Source: Halieaceae bacterium UBA6060
GTDB taxonomy: Bacteria > Pseudomonadota > Gammaproteobacteria > Pseudomonadales > Halieaceae
Length of the DNA: 41,678 bases
Reading direction: 5' to 3'
NCBI GenBank assembly: GCA_002428935.1
Contig: DIYG01000165.1
Span: 1-41,678 of the forward strand
The notes beneath the pieces are model-generated. The model searched no databases and was not told the origin of the DNA. It was given only the letters and a program-made list of their open reading frames with translations. Of the stretch, positions 8,311 to 16,490 are shown piece by piece; position 1 is the first letter of the stretch, and the number at the start of each line of letters is the position of its first letter. Position numbers and translations under genes: made by a program.

Positions 8311-8937
8311 ACGCAGCAAAATAACGTCGTTGTCGACAAACTCCAGCTGCGCACCGTAAAGCGCCGCCCACCACCGCCAGGTATGGCGGCTAAAGAAGCA
8401 CACATGGGTCGGATCGCGAATGTAATGCCAGGTGCTGAACGCCGTTTGATCGCGAACCAGCTTGGTCATGATGCCGAGCCAGCCGCCCTCTCGTAAGCAT
8501 CCCCAGAGACGCTCCAGCTCCCGGCCCGGCTCATGCAAGTGCTCAACCACCTCCGTCGCGGTAACGAAGTCGTAGCGTCGCTCCAAAGCCTCGAGATTGG
8601 GCTGAAAAAAGCTGTCATGGAGGCTGACCTCGTGGCCCTCGGCACGCAGCATTTCCGCCAGCGCCGGCGCGAAACCAGAACCAAAATCCAGACCCTGACA
8701 GGGACCGCGCAAGCGTTCCAGGAGAGGCGTGGCGAGGCGACTCAGAAACCGTCGATAGCCCGGGTCATCAACGGCATTTTCATGGAGCAAGTAGATTTCC
8801 CCCTCGTCGTTGCGCGACAAACGCTCCTCCGGAGGAACAAAAACCAATTGGCAGTTATCGCAGCGTCGATAGCTGCGGTAATCGCGGTAAAACTCCGACG
8901 ACTCCGTGGCCGCACACAAAGGGCAAGGTATCTTCAT
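8296..8937 (-). CDS. Class I SAM-dependent methyltransferase with N-terminal zinc ribbon
   Basis: This 213-residue protein starts with a four-Cys metal knuckle (CPLC at residues 5-8 and CDNC at 26-29), followed by a Rossmann-fold methyltransferase domain of the Methyltransf_23 type. The SAM-binding motif I is LDFGSGFAPALAEML, with the acidic strand-2 end near SLHD and motif YDFVTATEVVEHLHEPG. Such proteins act on small molecules, sugars or lipids; the substrate cannot be told from sequence. It is convergent with phaD and divergent from the peroxiredoxin gene, so it appears monocistronic. The ribosome-binding site is weak (AGAAG). Confidence 0.85.
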   Translation of the reverse strand: MKIPCPLCAATESSEFYRDYRSYRRCDNCQLVFVPPEERLSRNDEGEIYLLHENAVDDPGYRRFLSRLATPLLERLRGPCQGLDFGSGFAPALAEMLRAEGHEVSLHDSFFQPNLEALERRYDFVTATEVVEHLHEPGRELERLWGCLREGGWLGIMTKLVRDQTAFSTWHYIRDPTHVCFFSRHTWRWWAALYGAQLEFVDNDVILLRKPPL

Positions 8938-9064
8938 GGGCTTCTGATACTATCGCGGCCACAGCGACGAATACGACCGCCAAGAAAGTTTTCTACAACT
9001 GCGGCGCCCATAGCGACCGCAGCCTCATCATCGCGTAGCTAATCCGCAAGGCAAGGAGCCCTCA

Positions 9065-9544
9065 ATGAGCATTTCCGTCGGCGATAAGATCCCCTCCGCA
9101 ACCCTTCACATCATGGGTGAAAACGGTCCCACGGCCGTTAGCACAGACGACGTTTTCTCCGGAAAGAAAGTCGTGCTGTTCGCCGTCCCCGGTGCGTTTA
9201 CCCCCGGGTGCTCCATGACCCACCTGCCCGGTTATGTGGTCAATGCGGACAAGATTCTCGCCGCTGGCGTGGACACCATCGCCTGTGTCTCGGTCAACGA
9301 TGCCTTTGTCATGGACGCCTGGGGTAAAGCGCAAAACGCCGAGCACCTTATGATGCTCGCCGACGGCAACGGCGAGTTCACGGAAGCCCTGGGACTGGAA
9401 TTGGACGGCCGGGGTTTTGGTCTGGGTTCTCGCAGCCAACGCTACGCCATGATTGTCGATGACGGTACCGTAAGCGTCCTCAACGTTGAGCCCGGTGCCG
9501 GTGTCGACGTTAGCGCCGCAGAAAAAATTCTCGAAGCACTTTGA
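9065..9544 (+). CDS. Peroxiredoxin, Prx5 type
   Basis: This 159-residue thiol peroxidase reduces H2O2 and organic or lipid hydroperoxides in the cytoplasm. The catalytic motif VPGAFTPGCS places the peroxidatic Cys at residue 49, with the usual Pro and Thr before it; Cys74 (DTIACVSVND) is the other conserved Cys. The Arg-containing GSRSQRYAMIVDDG strand is also typical. Proteins of this type usually use glutathione and glutaredoxin, which fits gshA later in the window. The start has AAGGAG about 8 bases upstream. The DUF2855 gene follows after 7 bases. Confidence 0.95.
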   Translation: MSISVGDKIPSATLHIMGENGPTAVSTDDVFSGKKVVLFAVPGAFTPGCSMTHLPGYVVNADKILAAGVDTIACVSVNDAFVMDAWGKAQNAEHLMMLADGNGEFTEALGLELDGRGFGLGSRSQRYAMIVDDGTVSVLNVEPGAGVDVSAAEKILEAL

Positions 9545-9551
9545 GCCCGTA

Positions 9552-10649
9552 ATGACTAGCGCTCGCACCCTGGAGGTGCTTAAAGCCGATCCGCAGCAAA
9601 CGCGTGTTGTTGAGGACACCCTGCCTGACACTCTCGAGGACGGGCAGGTCCTGCTGGCGGTGGATCGTTTCGCCGTCACCGCCAACAACATCAGCTATTG
9701 CCAGGTCGGTGAAACCCTAGGCTACTGGCGATTCTTCCCCACCGATGACAACGCCTGGGGGCGAGTCCCTGCCATGGGTTACGCCTCGGTGGCGGCCAGT
9801 GCCCACCCGGAAGTTCAGGAAGGCGAGCGAGTGTGGGGGTTCTTCCCCATGGGTACTCACCTTCTGATCCAGGCGGGCAACATCAACGCTCAGGGCTTCA
9901 ATGACGTGTCTGAACACCGTGAAGGACTGGCACCGGTGTACTCTCATTTTCAGCGCGCCTCAGCCAATCCGCTCTACGAGCCCGCGCGAGAAGAGCAGGA
10001 CAGTCTGTTGCGCGGCTTGTTTCTAACCGCCTGGCTGTGCGAAGACGCCATGTACGATCAGGACTTCTACGCGGCCGGTGATTGCCTCATCACCAGTGCG
10101 TCGAGCAAAACCTCCATTGCCCTGGCGTTTGCAACGCGAGAGCGTGGCACCCTGCGCAGCATTGCCATTACCTCACCGGGGAATCAGGCCTTTTGCCGCT
10201 CTCTGGGCTGCTACGATGAGGTGTATCTCTACGACGACATCGAAAAGCTTCCCAACGATCGCGGTGCCCTGCTTGTTGATATGGCCGGTAACTCCGCCGT
10301 GAACAGCGCAATCCACCACCACTACGGCGATCACCTGCGTTACGACTGCCGAATTGGCGTGACCCACCGGGAGGCGCTTCCAGAGCCCGATGCCCTGCTA
10401 CCGGGGCCGGCACCGCAGATGTTTTTTGCGCCCCATCAGGCGCAGAAACGCAGCGAAGAATGGAGTCCCGGGGTACTGGAACAGCGCATTGCCAGTGCCT
10501 TTGGCCGCTTTCGGCGCTTCGCCGACAGTTGGCTGTCCGTGCGGCGCTTCGACGGCCCAGAGCAGGCCCAGGAAGCCTTCCTGGAAGTCCTCCACGGTAA
10601 AGCCTCCGCCCAGGAAGGGTATACCGTGTCGGTGAACGCACCGTCTTAA
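9552..10649 (+). CDS. DUF2855 family protein
   Basis: This 365-residue protein matches what I know of the DUF2855 family: an N-terminal segment like medium-chain dehydrogenases (GQVLLAVDRFAVTANNISY), then YWRFFPTDD, GERVWGFFPMGTHL, and the central SSASSKTSIALAF nucleotide-fold segment. These proteins look like divergent quinone oxidoreductase/MDR relatives, but I know of no established reaction. The chosen ATG (9552) is 7 bases after the peroxiredoxin stop; an upstream frame overlapping that gene by 59 bases is unlikely. Proximity suggests co-transcription with the peroxiredoxin, hence perhaps a redox or detoxification role (inference). A strong hairpin ends the unit. Confidence 0.82.
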   Translation: MTSARTLEVLKADPQQTRVVEDTLPDTLEDGQVLLAVDRFAVTANNISYCQVGETLGYWRFFPTDDNAWGRVPAMGYASVAASAHPEVQEGERVWGFFPMGTHLLIQAGNINAQGFNDVSEHREGLAPVYSHFQRASANPLYEPAREEQDSLLRGLFLTAWLCEDAMYDQDFYAAGDCLITSASSKTSIALAFATRERGTLRSIAITSPGNQAFCRSLGCYDEVYLYDDIEKLPNDRGALLVDMAGNSAVNSAIHHHYGDHLRYDCRIGVTHREALPEPDALLPGPAPQMFFAPHQAQKRSEEWSPGVLEQRIASAFGRFRRFADSWLSVRRFDGPEQAQEAFLEVLHGKASAQEGYTVSVNAPS

Positions 10650-10661
10650 ATGTGCTAAACC

Positions 10662-10697
10662 GCGCTCATGGCCGGTCCTCAGGCCGGCCATGAGCGC
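10662..10697. terminator. Strong stem-loop between convergent DUF2855 gene and ppsA
   Basis: A perfect 14-bp stem (GCGCTCATGGCCGG and its complement) with an 8-base loop that can partly pair lies 12 bases after the DUF2855 stop and 4 bases past the ppsA stop. There is no T-run on either strand. Its symmetry suits a bidirectional transcript end. Confidence 0.65.
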
Positions 10698-10701
10698 TTA
10701 C

Positions 10702-13107
10702 CTAGGCGGCACCCGCCGCGCTATCGAGCTCCGCTTCCACTTCCAAGACCAACTGGGTCATTTTCAGCACGCTGTCCGGATTCAGGGCAATGGACTGAAT
10801 CCCTTCTTCTACTAGCCAACGGGTAACCTCGCGGAAATCCGAGGGTGCCTGTCCGCAGATGCCAATGTACTTGCCGGTCTTGTTACAGGCGCGAATAGCC
10901 ATCTGCATCAGGGCCGCCAGAGCGGGATCCCGTTCGTCGAAGTCCGTCAGTAGCTCTGAGTCTCTATCCACCCCCAGAGTTAGCTGGGTTAAATCGTTGG
11001 AACCGATGGAGTAGCCATCGCAGTGGGCAAGAAAATCCTCCGCCAGGAGAGCGTTGGCGGGAATCTCGCACATGAGATTGATACGCAGCCCTCGTTCACC
11101 GCGGCGCAGGCCATACTTCGCCATGAGGTCCAGTACCTGACACTCCTCCTCCACGGTGCGCACGAAGGGAATCATCAGCTCAAGATTCTCCAGTCCCATC
11201 TCCTCACGCACTTTCCTCACCGCATCGCATTCCATGGCGAAGCAATCCGCAAAGCGGGGTGAGTGGTAGCGGGCGGCCCCGCGAAAACCGATCATGGGAT
11301 TGTCTTCTACGGATTCATAGGCTTCACCACCCAGGAGCTGCGCGTACTCATTGGATTTGAAGTCGCTCATCCGCACGATAACGGGTTTGGGGTGGAATGC
11401 AGCGGCGATGGTGCCGATCCCCTCAGCAAGGCGATCGACGTAGAAATCGCGGGGGCTGGCGTAGCCCGCCGTACGCCGGGCAATCTCCTCCTGCAGGTCC
11501 TTATCCAGCTTGTCCACGTCCAACAGGGCGTGGGGGTGAACACCGATGTGATCGCTGATAATGAACTCAATACGCACCAGCCCCACCCCATCGTTGGGCA
11601 GGCGGCTAAACTCCAGGGCTCGCCCGGGATTGCCAACGATCATCATAACCTTGGTCTTCGGCCTGGGCAGGTCTGCGAAGTTGAACTCCTGGATCTCAAA
11701 ATCCAGAGCGCCTTCCATGACCAACCCCGTCTCGCCCTCGGCGCAGGAAACAGTGACGTCCTGGCCATCCTTGAGACGGGTCGTCGCATCGTGGGTACCC
11801 ACTACAGCGGGTATACCGAGCTCCCGAGCGATGATGGCGGCGTGACAAACGCGACCGCCACGATTCGTGACAATGGCTCCGGCGCGTTTCATCACCGGCT
11901 CCCAGTCCGGGTCGGTCATATCCGTGACCAGCACATCGCCCGCCTCAAGACTGTCCATATGTGAGGCGTCGAGAATGGTCCGCACCCTACCACTGCCAAT
12001 CCGTGCGCCCACGCTCTTACCTGCGGCCAACACGGGTCCTGTTTCCTTCAGGCGATAGGTGAGCTGCACGTTCGCGTCGCGATTGGATTCGACGGTTTCC
12101 GGGCGAGCCTGAACGATAAACAACTCGCCCGTATTGCCGTCCTTGGCCCACTCGATATCCATGGGCCGGCCGTAGTGCTCTTCGATGCGCATGGCCATGC
12201 CAGCCAGTTCCAGCACCTCGTCGTCGGAAATTGCAAAGCGATTGCGATCCTCGGCATGAACCTCGACGTTGCGCGTCGCCATCCCCGTAACCGCATCCCG
12301 GCTGTAAATCATCTTTAGGGCCTTGGAACCCAGATGACGCCGCACGATGGGGCGATAACCGTCACGCAGGGTATCTTTGAAGACCATGAACTCATCGGGG
12401 TTGACCGCACCCTGAACGACGTTTTCCCCAAGGCCATAGGCCGCCGTGATCAGTACCACCCCGGGGAATCCGCTCTCCGTATCCAGGGTGAACATCACCC
12501 CAGAGCTGGCCAGATCGGAGCGCACCATGCGCTGAATCCCGATAGATAGGGCGATGGACATATGGTCAAAGCCCTTGTGAACGCGATAGGCAATCGCGCG
12601 ATCCGTGAACAAGGACGCCAGCACCCGCTTACAGGTACGTCGCAGCTGGTCTTCACCGCGCACATTCAGATAGGTTTCCTGCTGACCGGCAAAAGACGCA
12701 TCGGGCAGATCTTCCGCAGTCGCCGAGGAGCGCACGGCAACCTCGGGCTCAGGATCACCAGCTTCTTCGCCGAGTCGACGATAGGCGGCGCTGATCTCTT
12801 CCTGGACCACCGTCGGCATCTCGCCATCCATGATCCAACCGCGTATGGCGGCACCCGTTATGGACAGCTGCACGACATCGTTTATGTCCAGTCGATCCAG
12901 GGCCTCGGAGATTTTCCCCCGCAGTCCGTTGTGTTCTAAGTACAGATGATAGGCATCGGCAACGGTGGCGAAACCGTCGGGCACACGGATTTGGTCCGCA
13001 GCCAACTCCCGAAACATCTCACCCAGGGATGCGTTTTTGCCACCGACGAGATTGACGTCGCCGATACCTAATTCAGCAAATGGTTTAACGAAAGGTTTCT
13101 TATCCAT
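10702..13107 (-). CDS. ppsA: Phosphoenolpyruvate synthase
   Basis: This 801-residue enzyme converts pyruvate, ATP and water to PEP, AMP and phosphate. Domains in order: N-terminal ATP-grasp (VGGKNASLGEMF; about 1-350), the mobile phosphohistidine domain with GGRVCHAAIIARELGIPAVVG (catalytic His422, matching E. coli His421), and the C-terminal PEP/pyruvate TIM barrel (FVRTVEEE, GSNDLTQLTLGVDRD). Length fits the family (about 792). Start MDKKPF is preceded by AGAGG at good spacing; a frame 16 residues longer is unsupported. It is divergent from the hydrogenase operon with an FNR-like site in between. Together with pckA it allows gluconeogenesis from both pyruvate and oxaloacetate. Confidence 0.97.
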   Translation of the reverse strand: MDKKPFVKPFAELGIGDVNLVGGKNASLGEMFRELAADQIRVPDGFATVADAYHLYLEHNGLRGKISEALDRLDINDVVQLSITGAAIRGWIMDGEMPTVVQEEISAAYRRLGEEAGDPEPEVAVRSSATAEDLPDASFAGQQETYLNVRGEDQLRRTCKRVLASLFTDRAIAYRVHKGFDHMSIALSIGIQRMVRSDLASSGVMFTLDTESGFPGVVLITAAYGLGENVVQGAVNPDEFMVFKDTLRDGYRPIVRRHLGSKALKMIYSRDAVTGMATRNVEVHAEDRNRFAISDDEVLELAGMAMRIEEHYGRPMDIEWAKDGNTGELFIVQARPETVESNRDANVQLTYRLKETGPVLAAGKSVGARIGSGRVRTILDASHMDSLEAGDVLVTDMTDPDWEPVMKRAGAIVTNRGGRVCHAAIIARELGIPAVVGTHDATTRLKDGQDVTVSCAEGETGLVMEGALDFEIQEFNFADLPRPKTKVMMIVGNPGRALEFSRLPNDGVGLVRIEFIISDHIGVHPHALLDVDKLDKDLQEEIARRTAGYASPRDFYVDRLAEGIGTIAAAFHPKPVIVRMSDFKSNEYAQLLGGEAYESVEDNPMIGFRGAARYHSPRFADCFAMECDAVRKVREEMGLENLELMIPFVRTVEEECQVLDLMAKYGLRRGERGLRINLMCEIPANALLAEDFLAHCDGYSIGSNDLTQLTLGVDRDSELLTDFDERDPALAALMQMAIRACNKTGKYIGICGQAPSDFREVTRWLVEEGIQSIALNPDSVLKMTQLVLEVEAELDSAAGAA

Positions 13108-13163
13108 GGCCCAGTACCTCTTGGGAAGCCCTATCAGTCTCGACTGATTGGCCATCAGGATTA

Positions 13164-13177
13164 TTGATCTAGCTCAA
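13164..13177. promoter_or_regulatory. FNR/Anr-like operator between ppsA and hydB
   Basis: TTGATctagCTCAA matches the FNR/Anr consensus TTGAT-N4-ATCAA at 9 of 10 positions. A second inverted repeat, AATCGC-gat-GCGATT (13177-13191), abuts it. The site is centred 147 bases before hydB and 63 before ppsA. It is not at the class II distance from an obvious -10 in either direction; for the hydB candidate promoter at 13227-13254 it would sit near -91, a class I-type position. Which gene it controls is open. Confidence 0.55.
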
Positions 13178-13226
13178 ATCGCGATGCGATTCGCGGCCCC
13201 GGGAAGAGATTTACATGCCGAAGCGG

Positions 13227-13254
13227 TTGCCTGTGCTCCCTGGCGACCTAAGAT
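13227..13254 (+). promoter_or_regulatory. Candidate promoter of the hydrogenase operon
   Basis: TTGCCT (13227-13232), 16 bases and TAAGAT (13249-13254) are each 4/6 matches to sigma-70 elements and lie about 65 bases before hydB. Weak by eye; included because the FNR-like box would then be at a known class I-type spacing. Confidence 0.25.
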
Positions 13255-13317
13255 CATAGAAAGGCTCTGTGCTCTCACCGGTTTTCGCACACAGCCCATA
13301 AAAAGAGGGACCCAAGG

Positions 13318-14397
13318 ATGTATCTGTGGTCTACACAACAACTCCAGGCGCTGATCGATCTGCTCCGCGCCCGGGACTATGACGTTATCGGCCCGGCGGT
13401 CCGCGACGATAGTCTGCACTATGAGCGCATTGATTCCCTGCCTGTTGGTTGGGGTGATCGGCAAGACGCGGGGCACTACCAGCTCAGGGAACGGGCCGAC
13501 CAATCGCGCTTCGGCTACAACCTGGGAGCGGCCACCTGGAAGCAGTTCCTGTTTCCGCCACGGGAAACCCTGTTCCGAGTGCGAGACGGCGACTTCGTAA
13601 ACTGTCGCGAAGCACCACAGAAGATGGCTTTTTTGGGCGTTCGCCCCTGCGAACTCGCAGCGATTGCCTTGCAGGACCGCGTGTTCACGGAAGACCCCGT
13701 TGAGCCCGGATATCTTGCCCGGCGCAAAGATCTGCTCCTCATCGCCGTCAACTGCAGCCAGGCGGCGCCGACCTGTTTTTGCGCCAGCACGGGAGACGGC
13801 CCCGAAGTTAACGCCGAGCTGCCTACGGATCTGGTACTCACCGAATGCGAGCCCGCGGACCCCTACTATCTGGTCGAAGCGCTAACTCAGCGGGGGCAAG
13901 ATCTGCTGGAAGAAGTTGGCGGATCGCAAGCCCCCGCGAGCGCTCGTCAGACCGTCGATAGGCTGATGGACGCTACCCGGGAGCAGCTCACCCGTGCTCT
14001 GGATACGGAAGAACTCCCGGGGCTGCTCCTCGGGGCCCTGGATCACCCCCATTGGGATGACCTGGCGCAGCGTTGTCTGGCCTGTGGTAACTGCACTCAG
14101 GTTTGTCCCACGTGTTTTTGCAGTACCGCGGAAGATCATACGGACCCTATCACCGTGGAGGTTCGCCACAACCGGCGCTGGGACTCCTGCTTTACCCAGG
14201 GGCACTCCTACCTCACGGGCAGTGTGGTGCATCGCAGCGTTCGCTCACGGTACCGGCAATGGCTGACCCATAAGCTGGCTAGCTGGGTGGCACAATTCGG
14301 CCGTTCGGGATGCACCGGTTGCGGGCGCTGCATAACCTGGTGTCCCGTGGCCATCGATCTCACCGTTGAGACAGAAGCGCTGCGCGCGGCCCCATGA
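13318..14397 (+). CDS. hydB: Hydrogenase/sulfhydrogenase beta subunit, iron-sulfur protein
   Basis: This 359-residue subunit belongs to the group 3b NiFe hydrogenase (sulfhydrogenase) beta family, also related to anaerobic sulfite reductase AsrA. It carries two 4Fe-4S motifs: C253/C256/C259/C263 (CLACGNCTQVC) and C332/C335/C338/C342 (CTGCGRCITWC), plus the family segments FLGVRPCELAAIALQDRVF and PTCFCAS. Its role is to pass electrons between the NiFe core (hydA/hydD) and the flavoprotein HydG. The start has AGAGGG about 9 bases upstream. It is the first gene of the operon and overlaps the next by 4 bases (ATGA). Group assignment rests on the four-subunit organisation and the motifs. Confidence 0.93.
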   Translation: MYLWSTQQLQALIDLLRARDYDVIGPAVRDDSLHYERIDSLPVGWGDRQDAGHYQLRERADQSRFGYNLGAATWKQFLFPPRETLFRVRDGDFVNCREAPQKMAFLGVRPCELAAIALQDRVFTEDPVEPGYLARRKDLLLIAVNCSQAAPTCFCASTGDGPEVNAELPTDLVLTECEPADPYYLVEALTQRGQDLLEEVGGSQAPASARQTVDRLMDATREQLTRALDTEELPGLLLGALDHPHWDDLAQRCLACGNCTQVCPTCFCSTAEDHTDPITVEVRHNRRWDSCFTQGHSYLTGSVVHRSVRSRYRQWLTHKLASWVAQFGRSGCTGCGRCITWCPVAIDLTVETEALRAAP

Positions 14398-14861
14398 AAA
14401 CCATAGACGACGAACTCCGCGAAGAAGGGTTTTTCGCCGGTCTGAACGGCGAGGAACTCCGCTTGATCGCCGCCTGCGGCAAGCATCGAAGCTTCAAAGC
14501 CGGCACCTCCCTCGCCCGGGAAGGCGGGGAGGCAAAGGAGTTTTTTCTCCTTCGCCGCGGCCACGTGGCGCTACAGCTGCACACGGGGCCTGCGGACAGC
14601 CTGATTCTGCAAACCCTCGGCCCAGGACAAATGGTCGGCTGGTCCTGGCTGTTTAAGCCCTATCGCTGGACCATGGAAGTAAACGCCGTCGAAGACACCC
14701 ATACGGTGTGTTTCGATGGTCAGTGCTTACGGGGAAAGTGTGCGGAAAACCCAAAGCTCGGCTATGAACTGGGCAAACGCTTCTCTCAGATCATGGCGTA
14801 CCGCCTCGAGGCGGCTCGCTTACAGTTGCTCAATCTCTACGACGGGTCCGCGCCGTCATGA
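14394..14861 (+). CDS. Stand-alone cyclic-nucleotide-binding-domain protein in hydrogenase operon
   Basis: This 155-residue protein is a Crp/Fnr-type sensor domain (FKAGTSLAREGGEAKEFFLLRRGHVAL, shown in part) with a C-terminal dimerisation-like helix, but it ends before any helix-turn-helix, so it cannot act as a CRP-type DNA binder alone. In the phosphate-binding cassette, the place of the cAMP-contacting Glu holds Trp83 (VGWSWLFKPYRWTMEV), while Arg91 is kept. cAMP binding is therefore doubtful. I recall similar GWSWL..PYRW proteins in other bacteria, often near redox enzymes. Four-base overlaps with hydB and hydG show tight co-translation, so it may be a regulatory subunit or partner of the hydrogenase (inference). 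Confidence 0.88.
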   Translation: MKTIDDELREEGFFAGLNGEELRLIAACGKHRSFKAGTSLAREGGEAKEFFLLRRGHVALQLHTGPADSLILQTLGPGQMVGWSWLFKPYRWTMEVNAVEDTHTVCFDGQCLRGKCAENPKLGYELGKRFSQIMAYRLEAARLQLLNLYDGSAPS

Positions 14862-15679
14862 TGGACCCACTCTTGCCCCGAAGGGTCGAAATCCTCTCCG
14901 TAGCAGAGGAAGTACAGAACGTATTCACCCTGGACTTGCGCCCTCCTCCGGACTACGGCCCCTTTGAGGCCGGGCAATTCAATATGCTTTATGTCCCTGG
15001 AGCAGGTCAGGCGGCTATTTCCGTAAGCGGCGACCCTCGGGACAAGACCCGCCTTCGACACACCATAAGAAGGGAAGGCAATGTCACCAGCCTGCTCCAG
15101 GCTAAACAGGTCGCCGATCACATCGGTCTGCGCGGCCCCTTTGGCCAGGGCTGGCCTCTGGCCGCCGCCGAAGGTGGTGACTTGCTGCTCCTCGGCGGTG
15201 GGATTGGTCTGGCACCTCTGCGACCCGCTCTCTATCAGGCTCTTGCCCACCGTGAGCGCTTTCATCGCATTAGCCTTTTGATCGGCGCGCGCTCCCCAGA
15301 GCAGTTGCTGTATTACCCCGAGTTACAGCACTGGGCCGACGAGGGGAGCCTGGAACTGCAGGTGTGCGTAGACAGTGCCTCGGCAACCTGGCGGGGCCGC
15401 GTTGGGGTAATCACTGATCTCATTCCAGAAGCGGAGTTTGATCCCCAGCAGGTAACGGTTCTCATGTGCGGTCCGGAAATCATGCAGCGATTTTCCGTGC
15501 GCAAGCTCCGCGGGCTCGGCGTGAAAGGAGAAGCGATGTACCTATCCCTGGAGCGACACATGCAATGCGCGGTGGGGCTTTGCGGCCACTGCCAACTCGG
15601 CCCGCAATTCGTTTGCCGAGACGGACCGGTATTTCCCTTGGGAAAGATAGAGCCCTACCTCATGACGGGAGAGTTCTGA
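14858..15679 (+). CDS. hydG: Hydrogenase/sulfhydrogenase gamma subunit, FAD/NAD(P)-binding
   Basis: This 273-residue diaphorase subunit resembles HydG/AsrB and PyrK. It has an FAD-binding beta-barrel (FEAGQFNMLYVPGAG, ISVSGDP; about 1-100), an NAD(P)-binding fold (LLLLGGGIGLAPLRPAL; about 105-225) and a C-terminal 2Fe-2S site C237/C242/C245/C253 (CAVGLCGHCQLGPQFVC). It exchanges electrons between NAD(P)H and the hydrogenase iron-sulfur chain. Two adjacent ATGs (14858 and 14861) are possible starts; the first overlaps the previous stop as ATGA. Its own stop overlaps the hydD start (TGATG). Confidence 0.93.
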   Translation: MMDPLLPRRVEILSVAEEVQNVFTLDLRPPPDYGPFEAGQFNMLYVPGAGQAAISVSGDPRDKTRLRHTIRREGNVTSLLQAKQVADHIGLRGPFGQGWPLAAAEGGDLLLLGGGIGLAPLRPALYQALAHRERFHRISLLIGARSPEQLLYYPELQHWADEGSLELQVCVDSASATWRGRVGVITDLIPEAEFDPQQVTVLMCGPEIMQRFSVRKLRGLGVKGEAMYLSLERHMQCAVGLCGHCQLGPQFVCRDGPVFPLGKIEPYLMTGEF

Positions 15680-16488
15680 TGGCCAGCGCCCGTCTCCCCA
15701 CCCTGGCGGTCTTCAAATTTGCCTCCTGCGATGGCTGCCAACTCAGTCTCCTGGATTGCGAGGAGGAACTGCTGAGTATTGCTCAACGCCTGGACATCGT
15801 GAACTTCCCCGAAGCATCTCGGCGATGGGAACCGGGCCCCTACGACATCGCGCTTGTCGAAGGCTCCATCACCACGATCGAGGACCGGCAACGGATCAGC
15901 GTCGTTCGTAAGCAAAGCCGAGTTCTCGTTGCCATCGGCGCCTGCGCCACGGCCGGGGGCATCCAGGCCCTGCGCAACAGCGCCAACGTTGACGCTTATG
16001 CCCGCAGCGTCTATCCGCACCCGGAATACCTGTCCTCGCTGGCGAGCTCCAGTCCTATTTCGGCCCATGTAGCGGTGGACTATGAACTCCACGGATGCCC
16101 CATCGATAAACACCAGCTCCTGGCGGTGTTACTGGCCTTCGTCGAGGGTCGCCGCCCCCCCATCGCCCAGGAGAGTGTGTGTATGGAATGCAAAGCACGT
16201 GGCCACAGCTGCGTGCTCGTTCAAGGCGGAGAACCCTGCCTGGGTCCCATTACCCAGGCCGGTTGTGGCGCCTTGTGCCCCGCCTACCGCCGCCCCTGCT
16301 ACGGATGCTTTGGCGTCAAGGAGCATGCCCGGGTCGAGGCTTTGATGAATCACCTGCAAGCCCACCATGGCATGGGTGACGATGAGGTTCTGCGGAGCCT
16401 GAGCACCTTCAACGCCGGCTCCGAGCTCCTGATCAGGATCGCCGAACGCTATCGCCGGCCACCACCCCAAGACAGCGAAGACTCGTAG
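15679..16488 (+). CDS. hydD: NiFe hydrogenase small (delta) subunit, group 3b type
   Basis: This 269-residue subunit carries the iron-sulfur relay next to the NiFe site. Proximal-cluster ligands are Cys17 and Cys20 (ASCDGCQLSL), the Cys of GACATAGG and the Cys of HGCPIDKHQL. Further Cys pairs (CMEC, CLGPITQAGC, CYGC) would hold the other clusters. There is no twin-arginine signal, so the enzyme is cytoplasmic, as expected for group 3. A longer frame exists upstream, but ATG at 15679 overlaps the hydG stop by one base and gives the family N-terminus. hydA follows after 2 bases. Confidence 0.94.
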   Translation: MASARLPTLAVFKFASCDGCQLSLLDCEEELLSIAQRLDIVNFPEASRRWEPGPYDIALVEGSITTIEDRQRISVVRKQSRVLVAIGACATAGGIQALRNSANVDAYARSVYPHPEYLSSLASSSPISAHVAVDYELHGCPIDKHQLLAVLLAFVEGRRPPIAQESVCMECKARGHSCVLVQGGEPCLGPITQAGCGALCPAYRRPCYGCFGVKEHARVEALMNHLQAHHGMGDDEVLRSLSTFNAGSELLIRIAERYRRPPPQDSEDS

Positions 16489-16490
16489 CC

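Noticed and set aside
11263..11964. 233-codon frame antisense to ppsA
   Set aside because: The ppsA reading with its catalytic His motif explains the region; the antisense product has no recognisable motif or start signal.
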